A stretch of 64,000 bases of DNA from Isoetes taiwanensis (GCA_021234155.1 JAJEKV010000077.1:724784-788783); one strand, 5' to 3'; counted from the stretch's first letter, positions 10,223-21,946 are shown. A program made the numbers and translations. The notes: generated from the sequence alone by a model not told the origin.

Positions 10223-11143
10223 TTACATAACTGTTTTTATTTTTAGCAACAACAATCTGTGCATCTCAACATTTTTCAAATAACTACCTAGAGCTTTTGG
10301 CTCCATATCCAGCAAATCGTGAAAACTTGAATATTCCACATGATATGTACATCTAATATCCAAGTAAGCAGGGCAATTCAGGAAAACATGTTGCTCATCT
10401 TCTATCTTCCCTTGATCACATAATTGGCAAGTTCGTTCTTCCTTTGGGATCTTAAACCATCTTCCTGTTTCTATTTTCAGCCTATGGGAACTTGTCCGAT
10501 ATCTGGCAATGGTTTGCTTCATGTTCCGCGGTAATCTTGCTCGAAGATAGGATTGGTCAGAGTAAACTATCATTGGATTAATATCCGCCATGTATACCAA
10601 ACATCCACGGAACCGGTTGTGCCCATATCTTCCTTAATGCGATAGTCTGGACTAGATCTCTAACTCCAATATCCGTATCTCGCCAATTTTCCTCACTTAT
10701 CCCCCATCGTTCAGCCCATACTAGAACATCCCTATACCATCCTGATGTCCTGGAGATCTCCATGGCGTTCTTAGAGAACCGATGGTCATCTAGTCCATGA
10801 AGTCTATTGATAAATGTAATGGTCTGGATAAGTGCCTCCACTTCTAAGGGTAATAGACCCGCTTCCGCTAACATGATAGGACTAGTAAGGGTGCCCAGCG
10901 TTGCTGGGCATAGAGTGGGAATGTAAGTGACCTGACAGAGTATAATCTTATACCTTGCCAATACTTCACAAATGAAATCCAATTTCTTGGAGCCATAATG
11001 TGTTGTATATTTTCCATCTTTCTTTTGTTTGAATCATTATCGGTTAATTTCGGTATTTTTGATGTGTAGTTGTACATTGCCCTTTTATAATGCAACGGGT
11101 ATTGGAGAACGTCCATGGTAATGGCCTTGTAATGAAATAACAC
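10223..11143 (-). pseudogene. LINE C-terminal region, copy 3
   Basis: Two frames joined by shifts carry a post-RT region (LAEAGLLPLEVEAL, INRLHGLDDHRFSKNAMEIS) and the zinc-finger tail (HRLKIETGRWFKIPKEERTC, QLCDQGKIEDEQH, NCPAYLDIR), ending LLLLKIKTVM and stop. This is the least damaged C-terminus in the window. Confidence 0.75.
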
Positions 11144-11278
11144 TATTAGGATTGCATTAGTCTAAGTGTGTCAAGAACAACATGCATAGTATTATAATGA
11201 AATAGCTATATTGAGATGCATAGGTAAGAAATTTTGAGAGTGCTGGATAATGATTCTAGATTTGCCTATAGGCTGCCA

Positions 11279-11600
11279 TAATTGTCTATAGCAACCAAGC
11301 CCAATGTTCTTTGGGCTAAGTTGAAAACTTGCCAATAATGATTCTAAGTTTCTAAAAACACCATTATTAGATCGATATGAACACCATTATTTGTCGTAAT
11401 TGTCTATAGCAACCAAGCATAACATTCTTTGGGTTAAAGTTGAAAACTTGCCAAGAATCCTTACTCAATTCAATTCATACTATGTATTATTGTCTTGGTG
11501 CATTCTTTGTAAATGTGGTCTAGATCTCGTCCCTCGGTTCAATTCATATTATGTATTATTGTCTAGATCTCATCCTATGAAGTAGTATTAGAATATATTG
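11279..11600. repeat. Direct repeats (119-bp and about 74-bp spacing)
   Basis: AATTGTCTATAGCAACCAAGC recurs 119 bp apart (about 11280 and 11399), each followed by TTGAAAACTTGCCAA. Further right, TATGTATTATTGTCT recurs with about 74-bp spacing. No genes. Confidence 0.7.
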
Positions 11601-13140
11601 AAGTTTTTTCACTTGTATTAGACATAGTTCTTGGACATAGTCCTGGTCCACCTCTCTGCTAAATGATGACATCTATGTCACCTATTTCCAAAATCCATGG
11701 ATGAATGACCATAATTTATGTATATACATATGTTGTTAGTTGCACTTTTATGAATGCAACATTTGCAAATGCTTCATAACTAACTCTTGCAAGAAGGAAC
11801 TTCTTAGTAAAGAAAAGCATCCCATCTTGCAACATCGTAGAATGCCTAGGCGTGCAAAAAAAGGCCGCTTTAAGGGAAATTAATTAAAGGCCGATGAGAC
11901 TCCATAAAAAAACTATGTCATTACTCTAGAACACTGGATATCCACAACTTCGGAAGACAGTCACTCACTGTTTCAGCAAGACCATCAAGAAGTATATTTC
12001 ATGAATAGAATAAACGACTTTCATGTTTGCACAATATTATATTGCATAACTGCCATGTTGTAGAATTCACTTAAAATTCACTAAGCATGGCAACTTCGGA
12101 CTTCACTAAGGTATAGCAAGCTGTTACAATAACTATAGTTATCTATCAAAAATTAGAACATTGTTTAAAATATACCTCTTTCTTGAACTGCTTTTCCTTC
12201 TCGCATAAGCTTTTTCCCGCTTTGGAATGTCTTCTTCCTGCTTTGCTAATTGTACATAGGCTAGGAAATCTAGTGCTTGGTTTGACAGTCCTAGAATATA
12301 GTGATTAACCATCTCTTGTATGGTATTAAGCGCCTAAATCTATGCTTTCAAATTGAAAGTGGATGGACTAGTTGAGCCGCGAAATTGTAGAATCCACCAA
12401 GGCATCAACACAAAGATCCAGTATGTAAAATGTCTTGCTTGACAGAACTATAATAGCAATAACCAAACTCCAAGACCAACCAATATTGTCTTGAACATCA
12501 ACCGAGAGAAAAACCCTACATGGATGCTCCAAAATCACTCCTTTAAAAAGAGGTTTTCTGCTACTTTTCCTCTGCCCTAATCTCATCATTATAGATCTAC
12601 GTCAAGGAAATATAGATCTACCAGAAATGATTTAACAAAGTGGATACAAAGAAAAGCTGAGCAAAATTGGAACTTTCATAGAATTTACCTTCTCTTTGAA
12701 CGATCTTAAAATAGCAGACATATTGAATCCTTATGTTTTAAAGCTCTGCCAAAATTGCTTGCCATGCATTGATCTCAATAGCAAAAGCCCCCCTTTGAAG
12801 GAGAATTTTCCATAATGGAGCCATTGATTTGCGTGGTTCGAGCATAAGTCGGCATGCATGTAAAGACGAGCAAGTCTTTAGTTAGGAACATCCTGCATAA
12901 GAAACCCATCACACTTTAATCCCATTTCAAGCTGCAAAATAACATGCAAAATAACATAAGCCTTCAAATGCTTGATCCCTAAATATGATGCAGATGATTG
13001 ATAACATAGCAAGAAAAGACATGGCATACATGAAATGCCTAACGGTGGAAAATAAGTTTTTAAGACATCACAACCATGTCCCGCTTTTTGACTTAATAGG
13101 GCTTGTTGTATTCTTTGGGTTCTCATAAACTGTTCTTAAA
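11601..13140. other. Intergenic, no gene seen
   Basis: AT-rich. The short open frames show no recognisable domain. Confidence 0.45.
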
Positions 13141-13222
13141 ATCATTGTACTCAACAGAGGGGATGATCCAGGGATGGGTTCTCTTAAATTGAAATCACTG
13201 TGCTCAACAGAGGGGATGATCT
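13141..13222. repeat. 53-bp direct repeat
   Basis: ATCATTGTACTCAACAGAGG at 13141 and ATCACTGTGCTCAACAGAGG at 13194 are each followed by GGATGAT. Confidence 0.75.
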
Positions 13223-13529
13223 AAGACTGATGCCTAGATTGATAAACTCTACAAAAGAAAGATCAAGATATTTAGATCCAAGAGCTACTCAGGCATGTTC
13301 TTCACATGTTGACATTGTAAACTTACCATGGTTTTCAAAGCTTGAAGTCTCATAGCTCAGGTACTGGACAATAGTCACTTGAGGAAGGGAGGTGAAGCGG
13401 AAGAGGAAGAGCATTGGCACGAGAGGCCATTCGAGTTTGGGAGATGGTATTGCCCGATTCTTAACTACCGGACTTGGCTTGTAGTTAAATAGCTTTAGGT
13501 TAAAACAATGTTGAAAACACCAATGAATC

Positions 13530-14080
13530 TTACGCCCAATTCGGGCTCTTCGCGGCAGATGCATCATCGAGCTAGAATCAAAACATCCACCATCGAATGC
13601 AGAAGCTCGCTTCACGGCGATTCAAAAGAAATAGACTAAATCAAAAGAACAATGAGCGAACAAAAGACAAAAAAACAGAGAAGCCCCGAACCCGACTCAC
13701 TCACATGCCGGCCCATTACCCGCCGCCGCCATCGGGCCAAAGGTGTGGCGAAGGGCTCCACATAATGAGATGGAGCATCACATGAAGCATCGTCAAATCT
13801 GCTCCAAGGATCTACAGTCTTGAGAAAAAATGGAGCTAGGCCGCCAATGCATTCATGCTTTAAAAGATTATGGTAAAAGCGCGGTCCGGCGGCTGCCGCC
13901 TCCTCCACTTCGCTCCTCCAGATCCTCGATCAAGCACCCTAAATCGCCTTCTTTTTTCTTGAAATCGGCTGCTATTCTTAGGGTTTACGTGCCCTTTTTT
14001 TTTTTTTTTTTGGCCGTCTAATTTAGGACGTGGCATCATCTCTTCCATTGATTTCATCAAATCTGGGCCGCCCAAATTAG
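13530..14080 (-). promoter_or_regulatory. GC-rich island, possible promoter and 5' exon region
   Basis: Markedly more GC-rich than its surroundings. On the minus strand it carries a leader-like AAACCCTAAG, a purine/GGC-rich segment, and donor-like sites after GGCGGCG (GTAATG) and after CGAATTGGGC (GTAAGA). It could be the 5' end of a minus-strand transcript, possibly the inhibitor-2 gene about 5 kb downstream across LINE debris, but the reading phase of the best ATG-donor exon (13534-13567) does not fit the next exon. The sense of transcription and the gene are unproven. Confidence 0.25.
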
Positions 14081-14104
14081 GGCTGGGTCCAACACTTACA
14101 CAAT

Positions 14105-14576
14105 AACATTATAATATAAGATATGGGGTTTGTGTCTTTACTCCCAATTCTTCCTGCAGAAAGATTTTTTGTACCCGCTCTACCTGGTTCCAAAGTGCCG
14201 CCGATAATGTGGGTCCCCAAATCTGCCCTCCATACAGAATTACTGTTTGCACTAATGTTTTAAACAACATTTTCTTCATCCCCAAATCAATCGGGTTCAG
14301 CCTTATAGCATTTACGCCAACATCCCATATAATGCCTTCTTGCCTCCCGAGATCCGTTTCTTTTTACACATTCTTTCCATTGAATTGTGGTGAATTCTAA
14401 TCCCGGATATTTATAAGAATCTACCACCTCAATTTTTTCATCTTTATATACAAATTCTGGTACGTTTCATCGTGTGTAGACCAATATCTTGGTTTTAGAA
14501 AGATTCACTTTCATTCCCTTTTTTCGCAGAGAACCCGGCCGTGTTATGTAAGTGTTCTTGTAATCCTTACGGTGTT
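14105..14576 (-). pseudogene. LINE RT thumb, truncated
   Basis: Continues the RT in broken frames, with GMKVNLSKTKILV-like and YGGQIWGPTL/WNQVERVQKIFL-like segments typical of the post-palm region. It stops near 14110, so the C-terminal zinc-finger region is absent. Confidence 0.6.
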
Positions 14577-15660
14577 TTACGCCAATAGAACTACATCATC
14601 TGCATAGAGTAGAAGTTGTATCACATATTCACCCAGTCGAGTGCCTGCTAATCCATTTTGTTGCAGCCAAGACTCTAACTCATCAATGTACAATCCAAAA
14701 AGGGTGGGCGATAATGGGCAGCCTTGCCTCACTCCAATCGTACTTTGGATTTCAGCATTTACATTACCAGCAATTTTTGCAAGAACCTCTTCATATAGTT
14801 TAGCTACTGCTCCTCTGAGCGGAACTGGAACATCAAGTTCTTCCATTCTCTTTCCCAAACCATTCCGTGGCACGGTGTCAAAGGCTTTTGAGAAATCTAC
14901 AAAAGCTAGATATATTGACCTCTTTGGTCTCTTAGCTTTCTCTATCAAGACTCTGAGTGTCAACGCATGGTCCAATGTGTTATGCCTTCTTCGGAAGCCA
15001 GCTTGGTTATGATCTTCAGCCCATTGACTAAGTTTACGTTCTAACAAAGAACCCAATAGTTTAGAAAAGACACTTCCAACCATGATAGTTCTCAGAATCG
15101 AACATCTTTCCTGTCTCCTGATTTATGAATCGGCACTATTCTGTTCTGCTTCCAAGTCTTTGGTAAGCCTGCTCTTACTGCCACATTCAACTGTTTAGTC
15201 AGGATGTCCAGAAGTATCTGCCCTCCCCATTTTAGGAGCTCTATACTCAAACCTTGCAAATCTGCAGCTTTACCATTTTGCATGTGTTTCAGCGCAATTT
15301 TTACATCTTTGTTAGTAAAAATGTCTTCAATTACATTTACACTTTCCATATTCATAGCATCTTCACAAAAATACAAAGAGTGTACAAGCTGAATCAACTC
15401 TTCTTCCTCAAGTTCTGGTGATGGCAAATTTCCATTCAACTTCTTCCAGAATGTCCTAGGATGTTCCTTGAACTTGTTACCCAGTTCGTCTTGTTTCTTC
15501 AACAAATAAGCTCGTTTCTTCTCCCTTATCAGTGTCTTATACCATTTCGGTTTGAATCGGATCCCCTTGGGCAGATGGGCTCTTGCCTCTGCACATTCCT
15601 TGTCCCACCATGCATTTGAATGTATCCCTTGTTTTCTCTGTTTGGTGTAACCAAAGCATT
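14577..15660 (-). pseudogene. LINE reverse transcriptase domain
   Basis: Begins WWDKECAEARAHLP, the usual segment between endonuclease and RT. It carries RT blocks in order: NRIVPIHKSGDRKD, a frameshift near 15090, NQAGFRRRHNT, LAFVDFSKAFDTV (first catalytic Asp), GVRQGCPLSPTLF and LLLYADDVVLLA (catalytic Asp pair). Apart from the frameshift it is well kept, suggesting a fairly young insertion. Confidence 0.9.
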
Positions 15661-16109
15661 CTTCTATGACTTTGTTTTATGATGTCTGCAAAAGGATATG
15701 TGAATCAGCCCAACATTCCTCGCCATGTCAGCGATTGGAGTGCCATTGCTAGTTTTCCCCCGGAAAAGTGTTTGCTTTTTTTTGGTCTAGTTTCAATCGT
15801 GGGGTCTAAAGGAACTGTTCACCTGCTCTTCATTATATTTCCCTTTTATCTCAAAGATCAGTCCCACATGATCGACTTCAGTGCTTTTATCATGCAACGT
15901 AGGCGTGTTACATGATTTTAAAATTTTGCCAAAATGTAATCAATCGTGCTCTCTCGGCTTGTTGTGATGCAAGTGCTAGCTAATTGATTTCCGGTATTTG
16001 TTCATGCCATTTAATATTCTTAAATTGCATCCGGGTGCCCAAATCTAAAAAGCAAATCTCCCATCTTTGTTTTTTACGGGATCTATTGATTTGCCTGAGA
16101 CATTCGACA

Positions 16110-16643
16110 TCATTTGCTTCTTTTAAGCAAAATATCTCCTTCCTGTTCATATGATATTACTTGCATCCCTCGCGTTCTCGCATTAAAGTCTCCTACAATT
16201 ATAACTTCTCCTAAATCCTTATATTTCAGAGTATCCATGACCAGACCGTGAAGCGGATTCTCTTTATCCACTCCCGGTTGATTGTAGACATTCATATTAA
16301 TTGGTGCAAAATAACAAGTAGCCAAATAAGTTACCTGGTTTTGAAGTTCAATCTTCAGCCACATGTATTGGTTGAATTCTTGCTTTGCTACCACAGCGAT
16401 TCTTTTTGCAATCCCAAAGACTGGCGCATTACTGACTAGGCCTCCGTATCCTCTTCCAATTCCATGTTCCTTCTTATTCCAAGCTGATTCTACTAGTACA
16501 AAGCCCGCTACCTCAGGTAATGTGCGAGTTTGATGCTCCCATGTTTCAGAGAACAAAAGGATGTCCATTGTGGACCATAAACTTACATTAGCAGCTATTT
16601 TTGCTTGTGACAGTCCATGTATGTTCCATGCTATCAGCCTCAA
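16110..16643 (-). pseudogene. LINE apurinic-type endonuclease domain
   Basis: 177 codons starting MRLIAWNIHGL, matching the exonuclease-endonuclease-phosphatase fold entry motif with catalytic Asn. It continues with LLFSETWEH (catalytic Glu), IGRGYGGLVS, and IIVGDFNART (catalytic Asp-x-Asn). The enzyme nicks target DNA for target-primed reverse transcription. The frame stops at 16110 before a decayed linker leading to RT. Confidence 0.85.
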
Positions 16644-16695
16644 GGTCCGAAATTCCTATTCCTTTCGTTTCTTTGTGATTACTGCTTTACCGTTT

Positions 16696-17185
16696 CTATC
16701 CAAGTATGCAACAAATCGCCGTCCACGGGCTTCCTTCACCCTTGCCCATTCCTTCTTCGACCTCTAGTTGTGAAGGTGTTAAGTCTGCATCAATCCAGAT
16801 TCTATGGCCCTTTAAGACTGCTCGATTCTGAAGTACCCGATCACGAGCTTCTTTACTTCTGAATTTCACTAAAATTGGTCTGCTATACGTCCCTGGTTTA
16901 CCCAATCTTACGCTTTTGTCTTTTTTGGGCTCATGCATATGCATGATATCTCGAAAAACTCTTCAATAACCTCTTTCATTATTTTTCTGGTCTTGCTTTC
17001 GGGAGAGCAGAAATTTTCAAGTTCATGGCCCTAATCTCTTGATCGATTTCTCGACCATAACACCGTTTCATGATGAATTCGCAGATCTGTTTCTTTAGTG
17101 GTGTCTGCCACTAGACTAGCAAGTTGAGATTGTATTCCTTGAATAGTTTCTTGCAATCCAGATGTTACATCATCAATAGGTGATG
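16696..17185 (-). pseudogene. LINE ORF1-like region
   Basis: The upstream part has a coiled-coil-like run (TSGLQETIQGIQSQLASLV). The downstream part reads RPILVKFRSKEARDRVL, then ADLTPSQLE, resembling the RRM/CTD-like end of L1-type ORF1 proteins, which bind RNA. A frameshift near 16945 separates them. It lies directly upstream of the endonuclease, as in L1-type elements. Confidence 0.55.
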
Positions 17186-17189
17186 CCTT

Positions 17190-18000
17190 CTATGGTGGAT
17201 GAGGAAATTCAAAATGAAGATGATGTGATCAGCCAAGTTTTGGCCACTAAAGTCACACTTACTCTTGAGCAATTGATGCATTATTCTCCAAATCATTGTG
17301 CAAAGAGTTAGGAGTAAAATCAGAAATTTCAGTCCAACAAATCATCTCAAATGATACCAATAAGAGTAGAATGGAGCCACCAGCCAGGCAATCCAAGGAT
17401 CCACCGCCATTTCTTTGTGATGTGACTATTAATGGATACTTAATAAAAGACACCAACATAGATTGGTAAAATGAGTGAATGTCATGCCTTACCACATAAT
17501 GCTTCAAGTTGGATTGAAAATGATGGAACCGACAACTATGATGCTCAAAGCATTCAATCAAATGAAGATGCAGCCTATGGAGTCATGAAGAAATGTCTTA
17601 TGCAAGGTTTATGAGGTGGAAGCAATCTTGGATTTCATGGTTTTGAAATTTCCAGAGTGTGCATCTTTGAAACTTATACTTTGTTCTTTGAGCCGTACAT
17701 GGTTAGATGCCGTACAAAGGTGAGACTTCATGGAGGAAGCGTGAAATGAACATCTTTCAAGGGAACACAAAGGTTACTATAGATCATCCTCTGAAATCAG
17801 CAAAAGGTACCTTTCTTTGCAATTCTTCTTTTGAGCAGCCATGAGTTAGAAATCGTAAAGCAAAGAGAATGCTATGGTGTCGGGGCAGCAAGATCTTAGT
17901 TGTTTTCATGTTTTGAAAGTGGGTGACAAGGAAGATAAGACTTTGTACAAGTGCTTAAAAGGTACCCAAATTTCAGAAATACGTCATTTATAGCGACAAG
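17190..18000 (+). pseudogene. Tat-like gag-end/protease relic
   Basis: Discontinuous frames read ISQVLATKVTLTLEQLMHYS and PPFLCDVTINGYLIKDTNID, the latter in the position of the lead-in to a gypsy aspartic protease. The protease active site itself is not recognisable after the frame breaks. Confidence 0.45.
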
Positions 18001-18620
18001 TTGAGAGATAAGTATATCCAAAGACTTGAAAGTATTGGTGAAGGTGAGTTACAAGAGACTCTTGTAAACATGCAGGAGGAGTCCATTCAAAGACCCATTG
18101 GTGAGACTTTATTTCAGCAAGGTATTGATCAAGATCAAGTAGAGATGTTGATTTTGACATCAAGCATGGATGGAATAAACAGAAATCAGCCCACTATGGA
18201 AGGACAAATGTATTTTGATGGTGCATTCTCTAAACTCAAGAATTATGGAGGTGTAGGAGTATTTCTGATCTATGGGCATTAAAAGAAGATTGTTACATTG
18301 AGTATGCCATGCACTGCAAGCAGTAATAATGAGACTGAATATCATGCACTTATTCAAGGGATGACTTTAGCAAAGAAGAAGCATGTTGATTGTTTAACTA
18401 TTTTTGGAGACTCTTTGTTGATGTGTCAACAACTTATGGATCAATTTCATGTTTTAAGTGCTAATTTGAGAAGCTTACATCAACAAGCCATGGATTTGAA
18501 GGTGTATTTTCAGCAGTGCATTGTGGTACATGTTCCAAGAGAACAAAACAGTGTGGCGGATGCTTTAACACAATCGGCAATGGTGCAAGCAGCTTGGTGG
18601 CATGTGCACATTCTGGAGGA
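18001..18620 (+). pseudogene. Additional (archaeal-like) RNase H domain
   Basis: The two open frames 18001-18282 and 18298-18939 are in the same frame, split by one TAA. Segments MYFDGAFSKLKNYGGVGVFL, ASSNNETEYHALIQGMTLAK, LTIFGDSLLMCQQL and VPREQNSVADAL supply the Asp, Glu, Asp, Asp pattern of RNase H and look like the plant RNase H/aRNH type, not the gypsy RNase H that follows RT. It would remove RNA from hybrids during reverse transcription. Confidence 0.8.
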
Positions 18621-18636
18621 TGAGGTAAATCATATC

Positions 18637-18830
18637 AGTCCATGTTCATCACAGTCACCACACTCACCACAGTCATCACCTGCACCACATTCACTACCAT
18701 CACCCCATTCATCACTGCCATCACATTCACCACATTCATCACTGTCACCACATTCACCACAGTCACCACATTCACCACATTCATCATTGTCATCACACTC
18801 ATCACATTCATCACAATCACCACATTCCGT
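18637..18830 (+). repeat. Ser-Pro-His coding tandem repeat in the RNase H-RT linker
   Basis: About 190 bp built from 9-bp and 12-bp units of the type TCACCACATTCA, coding a run of SPHS, SPQS and SSLS. The same reading frame continues from the RNase H through the repeat. On the minus strand it makes false Cys/Asp/Gly-rich and Met/Val-rich frames. Confidence 0.85.
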
Positions 18831-18869
18831 CAAGAACATCAATATTTCTCAAGGAAATCAAGAAGAATT

Positions 18870-19610
18870 GGTTACTATTGGAGGAGATCTTACTCAAGAG
18901 GAGTCAGGGATGTTTTGGCAAGAAATTACAAAGAATTGAAAGGCATTCCGCCAGAGGTTGTGGGTCATACCATTGATTTGAAACAAGGTTCAAAACCAGT
19001 CCAACAAGCTCAAAGGAGAATGAGTCCAGCCATAGAGGAGCAAGTAAAGGTTGAAGTCATGAAGCTATTGGAGGCAGGATTTATTGTACCAGTGCCAAAT
19101 TGATTGGATGAGTTCTATTGTACCAAGAAGAAAGCCAAATAACTCAATCGAGTATGCATTGATTACGAGGATCTCAACAAAGCTACCAAAAAGAGATCAT
19201 TTTTCCACACCATTCATAGATACCTTGTTGGATATTGTTGCAGGAAATCAGGCCTATTCTTTCTTGGATGGTTACTCGGGATATAATCAGATCCAAATCT
19301 ATCCACCACATCAAGCAATGGCGGCTTTTTGAACACCTTTTGGCATCTATGCTTATAAGGTATTACCTTTTGGCCTCACAAATGCTCCACCCACATTTCA
19401 TGAGCTATGACATATGCTTTTCATGATATTTTAGACTTTTTGAGAATCTTTATAGATGACTTAACAGTGTTTTCGAATCCAAGAAGGGATCACTTGGATC
19501 ATCTCAGAAAAGTTCTTGAAAGATGCCGATTGTATGGCATAAGTTTGAATCCTGCTAAGTGTATTTTCTTCACTAGAGGAGGAAAACTATTGGGCAATCA
19601 CAAGGCCCCC
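18870..19610 (+). pseudogene. Tat-like reverse transcriptase, truncated
   Basis: After a frameshift near 18900 the entry segment RNYKELKGIPPEVVGHTIDL and KLLEAGFIVPV appear, then in shifting frames DLNKATKK, FLDGYSGYNQIQI (first catalytic Asp region), a VLPFGLTNAP-like segment, and a broken catalytic block (IFIDDLTVFS, with Asp pair) followed by HLDHLRKVLERCRLYGISLN. The match ends at about 19600 in a C-rich/A-rich slip (CCCCCCCAAAAAAA). Confidence 0.8.
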
Positions 19611-21597
19611 CCAAAAAAATTTCTTATGAGTTTTTCATACTATTTTTTATGAAATACTAATAAAATAAACTAATATTACTTTGTGGGCTAATATGTTGAA
19701 TAACTAGATGCAGTTAAAGAGTGAGGTTCATATTTAAGGTTTTTCAATGTGGTATATCCACATAGTAAGCACCTATATTTTCTCATTATGGTTTGCTAGT
19801 ATAGTTAAACATTATGGTTCTTTATGGTGGTGAATTTTCTTGGTTTATTGCTATGTTTTATTTCTATGTGACATGGTGTCGGATTAGTAGTATAGGTTGT
19901 AAACCACTAGTGTCTTTAGCTTTGAAGAATCGGCAACTCATAGTGGTGTCCCAATTAACTCATAGAGATCTTATTGCACGAGCCATTTATGTTACGTAGA
20001 ATAAAGACACCAAGTTTCTCATAATATAATTAACAGTGCATCTTTCGAAATAGTGGTGGTTTTGCATGTTTAAAGTGCTTTGTGTTGGATGTAAGCGAAT
20101 CATGTTTCAAATTAACAGTTGATATTAAATAAGGCAGAAAAGTAAGACATAATCTATTTGTAAACCAACAATAGCTTTAGCTTTAAGAATTTTTGCAACT
20201 CATGGTGGTTGCCCTATGAAATCATCATTGTAGTGTCACATGAATCGTTGTTGCTTTTAAAATAAAGGATTCAAGTTTATTACATAAAGAATAAACAGGT
20301 TTTTCATAAATAAAAGATAATGGCTTTGAGAATAAAGGATTCAACTTTATTACCAAAAACATAAGCGAGGTTCTTCATGAAAATAGATCGCATCTTTAAA
20401 AATATCCAGTGTTGGAAAGCAAACCAATGATGTTTTAAGGTATATAATAGATGTGTTGGGAAGCAAACCAATCATGTTTTGCACAATAGAATCGATATTT
20501 ATTTAGTAACAAATTCATTTTAGACATTTATCACCATCATGCAAAGCCGGGATTGAAGACCGTTTTCGGCTCACCTAGGGCAGAAATTCTGCCATCGGCT
20601 CCAATTTTTTGATATTAAGGTCGCCTGCTATTGGGAAATAATTTTAGGGTTTACCTTCCACATGGAGTATTTTAGAGTATTTTAGGGCTTATCTTGTGCA
20701 GACGGCCCAGATGTTGCCATCCATGTTAAAGTGGATAACCTTACCATCCATCTCTGACATATATGAATCGATTTGTCTAATAACGCGGTAGCGTATATGA
20801 ATTGATTCCATCCATCCATCCATTTCAATTTTCTTAAGTGGGTTTTGGACATTTAGCTCACTTCTAGAGCTAGTGCCCATGTCTTCGGTTAACACTTAGG
20901 ATACAAAGAAACATAGTAAAAGGAGTCATCTATGTCCCTTCACCTATTTCAATTTCCAAATTTGCTTTGATATCCATGCTTTCACAACATAGATAATGCA
21001 ATGTTATTATTTTGTTTGATTCTAATTCTTTTTTGTCCTAATATTTTTGTGTTGAGGATGGATTTGGGTTAGAGAGAAGAATATAATCGAAATTAAAATA
21101 AAGCAGTGACATCATGTATGGGTAGCGATCGTAATTGCTCAATCGTGCTAGTTGCTTCGAAATTTTTTGATCTTGCCCTTGCTTCTACCCTGTTTTTCTC
21201 CCCAATATCTATTTTTAATAGTTTGCCTAGCCATAACGGGTGTCATGATTGCCGCATATGCATAGCATGATGAACGGCTCATCGTTCTAGAACGTTTGAT
21301 GCAGAATGAAGGTCAAAAGCCGAACAAAACCACATTTTTGGCATGTAGGCGTAAAGGTTAATAGACACATCTAGTCATCACATTAACATTAATGAGAGGA
21401 AGAAGAAGGAAAAGAAGCAAGCCGGAGTACGTATGAGCCGTAGCAACCAACATGCATGAGACAAAAGCTTGGCTTAGCTTAGCTTATATGTTCTTTGTCC
21501 CGCGCCAGCGAAGACATTGTTTCTTTATTACCCTGTCTGGATACCACAGCATAACAGCACTGGTATCCTGCAGGCAACTAACTGCATGCAATACAGG
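19611..21597. other. Intergenic, no gene seen
   Basis: AT-rich sequence with loosely repeated motifs (for example AAAATAAAGGATTCAA twice near 20260-20345, and GAAGCAAACCAAT twice near 20420-20465). No coding domain is recognised. Confidence 0.45.
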
Positions 21598-21946
21598 ATG
21601 TTGAAAGCATACAAGTCACAAAACACAGTAGAGCATGGAAGATGCACTCACGAGAAGATCATTGAGTGTAAACTCCACTTTATCAATATGGTACATAGCG
21701 CCCTTGTTGATATGTATGGAAAGGCATGTTGTTTGGAGGAAGCATGCAATGTCTTTTAATGATTGCCAACCTGCAATGTAGTAATCTGAAGTGCATTGCT
21801 TGCAGGGGATGTTCAACATGGTGAAGGCATTCTAGCCCTAGATGGCTTTGAAAGTATGCAGCGTGATGGCATACAATCCGACAAGTTCATATTTCTAAGC
21901 ATTTTGAAAGCTTGCGCTAGCCTTCATTTTATTAAAAAGGGTAGGT
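21598..21946 (+). pseudogene. PPR (pentatricopeptide repeat) pseudogene fragment
   Basis: One frame reads CTHEKIIE and MVHSALVDMYGKACCLEEAC; after a frameshift the next reads LPTCNVVI, stop (TGA where Trp is expected), ALLAGDVQHGEG, MQRDGIQSDKFIFLSILKAC and HFIKKGR. These are the L-, S- and P-type repeat signatures of plant organelle RNA-binding PPR proteins. About two repeats remain; the frameshift, nonsense change and abrupt end at 21946 make it non-functional. Confidence 0.85.

Larger units (their letters stand above)
8988..11143 (-). mobile_element. Stacked LINE 3'-end fragments
   Basis: Minus-strand pieces of a non-LTR retrotransposon: a C-terminal region (10223-11143), an RT palm remnant (9778-10060), a second C-terminal zinc-finger module (about 9480-9735) and a third (about 9100-9484) followed by a probable 3' UTR. 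All are frame-broken. At least two insertions, or one with internal deletion plus a tandem 3' end, are needed to explain three C-terminal modules. Confidence 0.75.
14105..17190 (-). mobile_element. LINE (non-LTR retrotransposon), 3'-truncated
   Basis: Reading leftwards on the minus strand: an ORF1-like region (about 16696-17185), an AP-type endonuclease (16110-16643), a linker (15660-16110) and reverse transcriptase (14577-15660) with its thumb running to about 14110. The element then stops at the GC-rich island without the zinc-finger tail seen in the 9-11 kb fragments. It is broken by several frameshifts. Confidence 0.88.
17190..19610 (+). mobile_element. Tat-like Ty3/gypsy fragment with RNase H upstream of RT
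   Basis: A plus-strand internal fragment without LTRs. A decayed gag/protease part (17190-18000) is followed by an RNase H domain (18001-18620), a Ser-Pro-His repeat linker (18637-18830) and an RT (about 18870-19600), truncated inside the RT. The RNase H precedes the RT, the same order as in the unrelated copies at 45-59 kb. It abuts the 5' end of the minus-strand LINE at 17190. Confidence 0.8.

Noticed and set aside
13534-13567. ATG-containing first exon of the inhibitor-2 gene (MMHLPRRARIG then donor GTAAG)
   Set aside because: It ends in phase 1, while the exons at 7743 and the candidate at 8031 need other phases, and no linking exon was found.
18630-18842. Minus-strand Cys/Asp/Gly/Glu-rich ORF resembling a metal-binding protein
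   Set aside because: It is the antisense reading of the Ser-Pro-His coding repeat and follows purely from the microsatellite.
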